Shown here in pieces: positions 1-6,376 of a stretch of 7,146 bases of DNA. The stretch comes from Parafilimonas sp. (lineage in GTDB: Bacteria > Bacteroidota > Bacteroidia > Chitinophagales > Chitinophagaceae). Within the stretch, counting starts at the first letter, position 1; each line of letters opens with the position of its first letter. Below the pieces are notes generated by a model. That model saw only the letters and a program-made list of their open reading frames with translations. It did not search any database and was not told where the DNA came from. The DNA lies in contig JAHEZC010000131.1 of assembly GCA_023251275.1 (NCBI GenBank), positions 1 through 7,146 on the forward strand. The letters run 5' to 3'. The translations under genes and the position numbers were made by a program.

Positions 1-1595
1 AAGCACAAAGTGCAGATCTTGTGGTATTCAGCGAGATGAGCGTATGCGGTTATCGTGCGAGGGATTTTATGGGGTTCAATGATTTCATTAATAAGTGCTG
101 TCAATCTATTGACATTATAAAAGAATATGCAGATACGATCGGCGTATTGGTTGGTTCGCCTGCACGAAATCCGGTGAGGGAAGGTAAAGACCTCTTCAAT
201 GCCGCTTTCTTTCTATATGAAAAAAAGGTAATAGCGGAAATACACAAAACACTTTTGCCAACTTATGATGTATTTGATGAATATCGTTTCTTCGAACCTG
301 CTTATGACTGGAGCATTGTTGAATTTAAAGGGAAAAAATTAGCGATAACAATTTGTGAAGACATTTGGAACCTCGGCGACAATCCTTCCTATCGTATATG
401 CCCGATGGATATCCTGATGTCTCAGCAACCCGATGTGATGATCAACATGAGTGCATCACCATTTGATTATACGCATGATGAAGATCGCAAGGCCATTATT
501 AAATCCAATGTGCTGAAATATAAACTGCCCATGTTTTACTGCAATGCAGTTGGCAGCCAGACAGAGATCGTGTTTGATGGCGCTTCACTGGTATTTGACA
601 AATTCGGCAACCTGTGCAAAAAACTGCCCATGTTTGAAGAAGCCATAGAAGGAGTTGTGTTGAATGATGACGGCACAATTGACGCGCCGGTGATTGAACC
701 TGCAGATCGTGTGCCTGATAAAGAAATAAATCTCTCCGAACTTGATCCTGCATTAAATACCAGCCAGGTTCATGATGCACTTATCATGGGCATCAGGGAT
801 TATTTTTCGAAGATGGGTTTTTCACAAGCCATCATTGGTTCTTCCGGCGGCATTGACAGTGCTGTTACACTTACCCTTGCGTGCAAGGCATTGGGAAAAG
901 AAAATGTGCGTGCCTTGCTGATGCCATCGCCTTACTCCACAGAACATTCTGTAAAAGATGCGGTGCAGTTAAGTGAAAATATCGGGAATCCATTCAATGT
1001 TATCCGCATTGATAATATGTATGAATCATTTCTTGATACATTAAAACCATATTTTAAAGACTTGCCCTTTTCTGTGGCTGAAGAAAATACGCAAAGCAGG
1101 ATAAGAGGAACTTTATTAATGGCGCTTGCCAACAAGTTTAGTTATATTTTATTAAATACATCCAATAAAAGTGAATTGGCGACAGGCTATGGCACTTTAT
1201 ACGGCGACATGGCCGGCGGGTTGAGTGTTTTGGGTGATTGCTACAAACTGCAGATATATGAGCTGGCGAAATATATTAATTGTAAAAAGGAGATTATACC
1301 TTCAAACATCATTCACAAACCGCCCAGCGCTGAATTACGGCCCGATCAGAAAGATACCGACAGCCTGCCTGATTATTCGATACTTGACAAATTATTATAT
1401 CAATATATTGAAAAAAGCTTTGGGCCTGCTGAGATCAAAGCTCAGGGCTATGATGCCGCTTTGGTTGACCGTGTGTTGAAATTGGTAAATGTGAATGAAT
1501 ACAAGCGCAACCAGTTTTGCCCGATCATCCGCATTTCACCTAAGGCATTCGGCGTGGGAAGAAGGGTGCCTATAGTAGGGAAATATTTGTCATGA
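1..1595 (+). CDS. nadE: Glutamine-dependent NAD+ synthetase, 5' end missing
   Basis: This enzyme makes NAD+ from deamido-NAD+, ATP and glutamine in the cytoplasm. The reading frame is open to the left edge (first full codon at 3, reading AQSADL before the GTG at 21), so GTG 21 is an internal valine and not a start. By comparison with the family, roughly 30-40 N-terminal residues are missing. Numbering from codon 21, the N-terminal carbon-nitrogen hydrolase (glutaminase) domain shows the expected triad: Glu5 in SEMSVCGY, Lys76 in HKTLLP and Cys112 in ITICEDIW. The C-terminal synthetase domain shows the ATP-pyrophosphatase loop SGGIDS (275-280), TSNKSELATGYGTLYGD from about 380, KPPSAELRPDQ, and the family C-terminus with YKRNQ and AFGVGRRVPI. 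All expected motifs are present and the gene appears intact apart from the edge. It is a housekeeping gene with no evident link to its neighbours. Confidence 0.97.
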   Translation, partial: AQSADLVVFSEMSVCGYRARDFMGFNDFINKCCQSIDIIKEYADTIGVLVGSPARNPVREGKDLFNAAFFLYEKKVIAEIHKTLLPTYDVFDEYRFFEPAYDWSIVEFKGKKLAITICEDIWNLGDNPSYRICPMDILMSQQPDVMINMSASPFDYTHDEDRKAIIKSNVLKYKLPMFYCNAVGSQTEIVFDGASLVFDKFGNLCKKLPMFEEAIEGVVLNDDGTIDAPVIEPADRVPDKEINLSELDPALNTSQVHDALIMGIRDYFSKMGFSQAIIGSSGGIDSAVTLTLACKALGKENVRALLMPSPYSTEHSVKDAVQLSENIGNPFNVIRIDNMYESFLDTLKPYFKDLPFSVAEENTQSRIRGTLLMALANKFSYILLNTSNKSELATGYGTLYGDMAGGLSVLGDCYKLQIYELAKYINCKKEIIPSNIIHKPPSAELRPDQKDTDSLPDYSILDKLLYQYIEKSFGPAEIKAQGYDAALVDRVLKLVNVNEYKRNQFCPIIRISPKAFGVGRRVPIVGKYLS

Positions 1596-1762
1596 GAGCC
1601 ATCGGGGAATTATAAAATAAAAAATGGCTGAAAGTTGGCAGGTTGAAAAATCCCTGCGATAAAAGGGAATTTAACACAATATTCAACCAGACAGCCTAAC
1701 TTATTTACCTTTAATCAAAACACGATATAAAAAAGGCATGGATTTTTTAATTTTACAGTTTC
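1596..1762 (+). promoter_or_regulatory. Intergenic gap, likely promoter region for the kinase-regulator pair
   Basis: This 167-base gap lies between the nadE stop and the kinase start and contains no convincing gene. It is AT-rich. TACCTTTA at 1706-1713 resembles the Bacteroidota -7 element TAnnTTTG except for the last base and lies 49 bases before the kinase ATG, but I find no clear TTG-type -33 element at the right distance. A short inverted repeat, TCCCT (1651-1655) and AGGGA (1664-1668), could form a weak 5-bp hairpin after nadE, but no T-run follows it directly. A promoter here is inferred mainly from the gap; the precise site is a guess. Confidence 0.3.
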
Positions 1763-2830
1763 ATGAAAAATAAATTCTCGGCATATTGGATCTGTCAGAT
1801 ATCCGGTTGGGCTTTTTATGGCATGTCCTATATTTTTCTTGCATTCGTTTTTGAAAAAGGCATTTCTGCATTATTTGTCGAGCGTTTGCTGCTATGGACC
1901 TTCATGGGCATTTTTTTTACGCATCTGATGCGGGCTACTATTAACTCAAGAAAATTGCTTCCCCCTTTGAAAGGAAGACAATGGTTTGAGCTTTTTTTAT
2001 GGGTGATCATTACATGCTTTTGTTACAGTTTTATCACAAGCTCAATAGTAGAATGGTTTCAATTATATGATCCCAAGGTTAAGACAACCCTGACCAAGCG
2101 TTTTATATCTGATCTGTTTTACGATTCTCCGATAATTATTGTATGGACTTCTATTTATTATGTGTGGCACTACATTGAAGCAGCGCGTAAAACTGAAATT
2201 GATACAGTGACGATGGAAGCAATGATCAAAGAACTCGAACTGAAGACCATTAAGTCGCATATTAACCCTCATTTTATTTTTAATGCATTAAACAGTATCA
2301 GGGCGTTGATTGATGAAAATCCCGAACGTGCCAGGACTGCAATTACTGAATTAAGCAATATTTTGCGGAGCAGTATGCAGGCCGATAAAGTTGAAACCAC
2401 ATCTCTCGAAAAAGAATTGAATATTGTAAAAGATTACCTCGAACTGGAGCATATACGTTTTGAAGACCGTTTGAAAGTGGAATATGATATTGATGAAGAT
2501 ACCCTCGATCAGCAGGTGCCTCCGATGATGCTGCAGACACTTGTAGAAAATGCCATAAAGCATGGTATAAGCAAACAGATAGAAGGAGGATTGGTAAAGA
2601 TAATTTCAGATTTCAGAAATGACAACCATGAATTGATTGTTCAAAATACAGGAACTATTGAGAAAGTAATCAACCCCGAAGGCTTCGGGATTGCCAGTAC
2701 ATTGAACAGGTTAAAACTATTGTACGGCAACAAAGCAGATTTCAAAATTGCCTGTATAAAAGGTAATATGGTGGAGGCAAAAGTTATTATGCCTGTAAAT
2801 ATTTATTCTATTCCGATACTTAAAAAATGA
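1763..2830 (+). CDS. LytS/YehU-family membrane sensor histidine kinase
   Basis: This is a 355-residue sensor kinase, predicted to autophosphorylate and pass phosphate to the response regulator encoded next to it. The N-terminal part has about four hydrophobic segments (roughly residues 8-30, 40-58, 74-96 and 120-138), giving a small membrane domain with no large extracellular sensor loop. A short helical linker leads to the His_kinase family dimerisation motif SHINPHFIFNALNSI; His170 is the likely phospho-acceptor. The ATPase domain follows, with the N box VENAIKHG (Asn263), a G1 position reading VQNTG in place of the classical DxG, and a G2 region GFGIASTLNRLKLLYG near 307-322. The Asn-for-Asp form of the G1 box is, from memory, common in this family in Bacteroidota, so I do not read it as inactivation. 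The signal sensed cannot be deduced. The ATG at 1763 is chosen because the first hydrophobic segment (YWICQISGW) follows it at the usual distance for these kinases. Confidence 0.93.
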   Translation: MKNKFSAYWICQISGWAFYGMSYIFLAFVFEKGISALFVERLLLWTFMGIFFTHLMRATINSRKLLPPLKGRQWFELFLWVIITCFCYSFITSSIVEWFQLYDPKVKTTLTKRFISDLFYDSPIIIVWTSIYYVWHYIEAARKTEIDTVTMEAMIKELELKTIKSHINPHFIFNALNSIRALIDENPERARTAITELSNILRSSMQADKVETTSLEKELNIVKDYLELEHIRFEDRLKVEYDIDEDTLDQQVPPMMLQTLVENAIKHGISKQIEGGLVKIISDFRNDNHELIVQNTGTIEKVINPEGFGIASTLNRLKLLYGNKADFKIACIKGNMVEAKVIMPVNIYSIPILKK

Positions 2831-2834
2831 TGCT

Positions 2835-3569
2835 ATGCCAATCAAAGCTATTATTGTTGATGATGAACGCCTCGCAAGAAATGAGTTGAAAAAACTCCTG
2901 CAGGAATATCCTGACATACAGATCATTGATGAAGCTGCCAATGTGGATGAGGGGATCGAAAAAATAGAATCACAGAATCCCGACCTGATATTTCTCGATA
3001 TTCAAATGCCGGGTAAAACAGGCTTTGATTTATTGAATGAACTGGAGAAAGCCCCTCATGTAATTTTTACTACTGCTTATGATGAGTACGCATTAAAAGC
3101 TTTTGAGGTGAATGCACTGGATTATTTGCTGAAGCCTGTAGAACCAAAACGCCTTGCAGATGCCGTTCATAAGCTGCAATACGAAATAAGTAAAGAAAAT
3201 GCAGGCATAAACGGAATGGTAAACCGCGGCCCGCTGACAGATGCAGACCAGGTATTTGTAAAAGATGGAGAGCGGTGCTGGTTTGTAAAGCTTGCCGAGA
3301 TAAGATTGTTTGAGAGTGTGGGTAATTATGCAAAAGTTTTTTTTGGAACGAATAAACCGCTTATATTAAAATCGCTGAATGCACTTGAAGAGAGATTGGA
3401 TGATCGCGTTTTCTTTCGCGCCAACAGGAAGCATATCATTAACCTGAGATGGATAGAAAAAATTGAGCCTTATTTCAATGGCGGCCTCCTCGTTGAACTT
3501 AAAGGCGGTGAAAAAATTGAAGTCAGCAGAAGGCAAACAGTAAAATTTAAAGAAATGATGAGCCTTTAA
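2835..3569 (+). CDS. LytTR-family DNA-binding response regulator
   Basis: This 244-residue cytoplasmic regulator is the partner of the upstream kinase; its ATG lies 4 bases after the kinase stop, indicating one transcript. The receiver domain (about 1-120) has the acidic pocket Asp9/Asp10, phospho-acceptor Asp55 in LIFLDIQMPG, the conserved Thr80 in FTTAYDEYAL and Lys100 in LLKP. A linker is followed by a LytTR DNA-binding domain (about 137-240), recognisable from FVKDGERCWFVKLAEI, FESVGNYAKVFF, the stretch LNALEERLDDRVFFRANRKH, and a C-terminus with VSRRQTVKFKEMM. Length and domain order are normal for the LytR/AgrA class. Target promoters are unknown. Its stop codon (3567-3569) overlaps the stop codon of the convergent NTPase gene, so there is no room for a terminator between the two. 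Confidence 0.95.
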   Translation: MPIKAIIVDDERLARNELKKLLQEYPDIQIIDEAANVDEGIEKIESQNPDLIFLDIQMPGKTGFDLLNELEKAPHVIFTTAYDEYALKAFEVNALDYLLKPVEPKRLADAVHKLQYEISKENAGINGMVNRGPLTDADQVFVKDGERCWFVKLAEIRLFESVGNYAKVFFGTNKPLILKSLNALEERLDDRVFFRANRKHIINLRWIEKIEPYFNGGLLVELKGGEKIEVSRRQTVKFKEMMSL

Positions 3570-6370
3570 GAAACAGGCTGATCCGCTTTCAGCAAATTCA
3601 GCTTTTCTGCAGCAATGGAATAATCCGGGTTGATGTGCAACGCAGTATTATAGTTCTCTATCGCTTTATTTTTATCTCCTTTTTTTTCATATACATCTCC
3701 AAGATGAGCAAACGCTTCAAAATCTTTTGGGTTATTTATTATTGCTTTTTCAAATGCTTCAATAGCTTTTTCAAACCGGCCTAATGCTTTACAGGAAAGA
3801 CCGAAATTGTACCACGCATCGCCGAAATTGCTGTCAAGTAAAAGTGCTTTTTCATAATATTGTATAGCGTGTTCATCATCTGATAAGGAATAATAATTTA
3901 CGCCGATACTGTTATATATTTTTGCCTCCTCACCGAAAAGTTCAATATATTTCAGCAGCGTTACATTGGCGCTTTCATAGTTTTCCCGCTTCTTATAAAC
4001 GGCTGCCAATTCTTTATAGGCGTCTTTATCATCTGGGTTTTTGGATATGCATTGCTTAAAGTATTCTCCAGCTTCTTCAAGGTTGCCAGCCTTTATCTCT
4101 ACGAGGCCAAGGTTAAAATATACATCCGTAAATTCCGGGTCTGCCTTGAGGGCATTCTCATAATAATACCGGGCCTTTTCGTAATCATTGAAAACATTGT
4201 AATTTATTTGTCCCATTTTGTTCCATGCGGTTGCATTGGAAGGATTCAGATCGGTACATCTCGTAAAATAATACATGGCCTTTTCATATTCTTTGGAATC
4301 GGAATAGATGGAGGCAAGGTAATAACAGGCTTCACTGTCTTTGGGATTTACTTCCAGCGATTTTTTGAAAGAACTGATGGCCTTTTCCTGGTCTGTTTTC
4401 CTGTAAATAAGCCCGAGGTTAAAATAAGCGTCTGGCGCCTGAGGATTGATCTCGGTAATCTGCAGCAGGTATTTTTCAGCAACTGCATAATCTTTGAAAT
4501 GGTCGTAATAAATGTTGCTGAGTCGTACCAGGGCATTTTCATACTTCGGCTCTAAGGACAAGACATATTCATATTGTGAAATGGCACGTTCATAATTCTC
4601 ATGCCGCTCGGCAATAAGCCCGAGATTATAATTCGCAGGTATATTCTGCGGTTCAATTTCGAGCACTTTGATATAATATTTTTCTGCAGTTTCATATTGA
4701 CGGGTACTGTAAAAATTATAGGCCATATAAAAATTTGCTGAAAGATCATTTGGCTCTGCCAAAAGTATCTGTTCATAATCCCGGTTCGATGCATCTATTT
4801 CGCCAAGATAATAATATGCATCGGCCCTCGCCCTGAGCAGATCAAGAACAGATGCAGATTGCTCAGTTGCCTTTTCAATTGCGGTTGTATAACAGGTTAT
4901 TGATTTTTTATAGTCATTTGCAGATACATACGCATCACCCAACTTCTTATACAGATTAAAATCATCTGGATTCTGTTGTAACTCTAATTCAATATTTTTT
5001 ATTTCTTCATAAGCTTTTTGCAAAGTCTCTGTCTTCTTAATTTCCGTGACTTCTTTTTGTGTTTCGATAATAGCAAACAGAAGCCTGTCATGACTCAGCT
5101 CATAATAAACTTCTTTTGCACTCCGCATTTCCTTTCGTACAATGCCCGTGTCGCAAAGCTGTTCAAAGTTTTTTTCATTCTCACCAAGATCCTGGCCATA
5201 CACCATTTTGCGAATCATATTCTTATTGTCAATGAATTTTGACAGAATGATTTCTGTAATTTCATGACGCTGCAATTCATCAGGGAAATTTTTTTTCATC
5301 GTTTCAGTAAAATACTCCCTGATAATATTTTCAAGAGAGCCTATCTCTTCTTTTGTGATTATTTTGTCTTCATCTTCCGGCACAATTTTCTGCTCGATAT
5401 GAGAGCAAATTATCTGAAGGTTAAATGGTTCGATTGATCTTCCTTCATAACTTATCACAGGATCATTGCTTGCCTGGTCAAGATAATCAACAATACTTCG
5501 GAGAGCTTCGCTATCATAAGTAAATGTTGGTGTTGCAAAATCGCCGGTACACTCTGCCGGAAGCCTGATGGTATCTATTGCCTGTCTTTTCGACAATGGC
5601 AATAATTCATACATATTCTGAAGAATAGAGGGAATAGCTTTGCTTAATCTTGTAATAAGATTTAGTTTATCTGAACGGATAGCAAATAAAAATTTTACAG
5701 GAAGAGCAGTATGCAGGGCGCTTAATTCCGGCTCGGAAAAAGTAAATTTTTCAGCTCTTAAATCATCCAGTATATCCCGCACATTGTCGGGAAGGTTTTG
5801 GCTTAAAAGATCTGATAAAGAAAAAAGAAATTGTCTTATTTGTTCTGGCGGATATGTGAAAATTTCTTCAAGCTGGTCTATAAATAATATAAAAGTTTCG
5901 CGCTTGCTTTGCAATTGCACAAGATACTGATGCGTTTTTAATTTAAACCAAAGCGTTTGTTTTATTTCGCCAGGAAAATTGCTCAAAAATTCTTTGTTGT
6001 TGTTTTCATCTTTTTGATTATCTGATCTGTTAAGTTTATCGCTTAATGTGGTACCTGTTTCCTGTGCGTTGTAAGCGCCGAAGCGAAAACGAAATACAGA
6101 ATAATATTGATCGTTATTTGTATTCTGATTGATCTGTTTGTCAATTTTCGGTAGTAAGCCTGCATTGATAATAGACGATTTTCCAATCCCGGATTTTCCG
6201 AAAATCACGGTACAGGCATTCTGCAAAACAGACCTGTAGATATTTTCAATGTCTTCATTACGTCCAAAAAAAATATTTTCCTGGTCCTGGCTGAATGGCT
6301 TAAGCCCGGGATAACGAAAAATCCTGTTTGTGGTTGCTATACTTTGATATGTCGGAGTGTTGTCATTCAT
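3566..6370 (-). CDS. nSTAND P-loop NTPase with C-terminal TPR array
   Basis: This 934-residue protein has no signal peptide or membrane segment and is probably cytoplasmic. It opens with the hallmark of nSTAND NTPases, YPGLKPFSQDQ...IFFGR (20-37). Walker A is GKSGIGKS (58-65) and Walker B is ILFIDQLEE (161-169); FLFAIRSDKL (227-236) matches the sensor strand with Arg232, and PFNLQIICSHIE (315-326) and YELSHDRLLFAI (423-434) match the conserved C-terminal parts of the STAND module. A charged helical linker (about 436-468) leads into about 13 TPR units (470-915) and a capping helix. In this family, ATP binding drives switching or oligomerisation and the repeats bind a trigger or partner. The ATG at 6370 lies 6 bases after the stop of the CHAT-like gene, so the two are probably one transcript. 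That pairing suggests the NTPase regulates the protease-like protein. The catalytic motifs appear intact. The family assignment is firm; the biological role is inferred. Confidence 0.92.
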   Translation of the reverse strand: MNDNTPTYQSIATTNRIFRYPGLKPFSQDQENIFFGRNEDIENIYRSVLQNACTVIFGKSGIGKSSIINAGLLPKIDKQINQNTNNDQYYSVFRFRFGAYNAQETGTTLSDKLNRSDNQKDENNNKEFLSNFPGEIKQTLWFKLKTHQYLVQLQSKRETFILFIDQLEEIFTYPPEQIRQFLFSLSDLLSQNLPDNVRDILDDLRAEKFTFSEPELSALHTALPVKFLFAIRSDKLNLITRLSKAIPSILQNMYELLPLSKRQAIDTIRLPAECTGDFATPTFTYDSEALRSIVDYLDQASNDPVISYEGRSIEPFNLQIICSHIEQKIVPEDEDKIITKEEIGSLENIIREYFTETMKKNFPDELQRHEITEIILSKFIDNKNMIRKMVYGQDLGENEKNFEQLCDTGIVRKEMRSAKEVYYELSHDRLLFAIIETQKEVTEIKKTETLQKAYEEIKNIELELQQNPDDFNLYKKLGDAYVSANDYKKSITCYTTAIEKATEQSASVLDLLRARADAYYYLGEIDASNRDYEQILLAEPNDLSANFYMAYNFYSTRQYETAEKYYIKVLEIEPQNIPANYNLGLIAERHENYERAISQYEYVLSLEPKYENALVRLSNIYYDHFKDYAVAEKYLLQITEINPQAPDAYFNLGLIYRKTDQEKAISSFKKSLEVNPKDSEACYYLASIYSDSKEYEKAMYYFTRCTDLNPSNATAWNKMGQINYNVFNDYEKARYYYENALKADPEFTDVYFNLGLVEIKAGNLEEAGEYFKQCISKNPDDKDAYKELAAVYKKRENYESANVTLLKYIELFGEEAKIYNSIGVNYYSLSDDEHAIQYYEKALLLDSNFGDAWYNFGLSCKALGRFEKAIEAFEKAIINNPKDFEAFAHLGDVYEKKGDKNKAIENYNTALHINPDYSIAAEKLNLLKADQPVS
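3626..4963 (-). repeat. Coding region for about 13 tandem TPR units
   Basis: This segment encodes residues 470-915 of the NTPase as near-perfect 33-35-residue units. Each follows the TPR pattern (small residues at positions 8 and 20, Tyr/Phe near 11 and 24, Pro near 32), and most units end in xP, as in LEIEP, LSLEP, LEVNP, LKADP and LHINP. Units begin near residues 470, 507, 541, 575, 609, 644, 677, 711, 746, 780, 814, 848 and 882. Unit 6 is one residue short and units 5 and 8 one residue long. Units are diverged in sequence, so this is a protein repeat and not a fresh DNA duplication. Such arrays form a superhelical groove used for binding peptides or proteins. Confidence 0.9.
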
Positions 6371-6376
6371 AATTCA

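Noticed and set aside
21..23. GTG as start codon of the NAD synthetase
   Set aside because: The frame continues to the left edge (AQSADL), and the VVFSE strand with the catalytic Glu would be cut by a start here; this is an internal valine.
1651..1668. Hairpin TCCCT/AGGGA as a nadE terminator
   Set aside because: The stem is only 5 bp with an 8-base loop and no following T-run; too weak to call as a terminator.
2636..2656. Loss of the ATP-binding Asp (VQNTG) as a sign of a dead kinase
   Set aside because: From memory, Asn-containing versions of this box are common among LytS-type kinases in Bacteroidota, and the His, N box and G2 motifs are all intact.
3577..3593. Inverted repeat GCTGA/TCAGC just past the response regulator stop
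   Set aside because: A 5-bp stem inside the NTPase coding sequence without a clear T-run is expected by chance; not called as a terminator.
4052..4555. A 167-codon open frame on the + strand
   Set aside because: It lies antisense to the TPR-coding region, whose regular repeats are clearly the real protein; the hydrophobic composition is that of a shadow frame.
3626..4963. Repetitive region as a CRISPR or DNA satellite array
   Set aside because: The periodicity is at protein level (about 34 residues) with diverged nucleotide sequence, as expected for TPRs.
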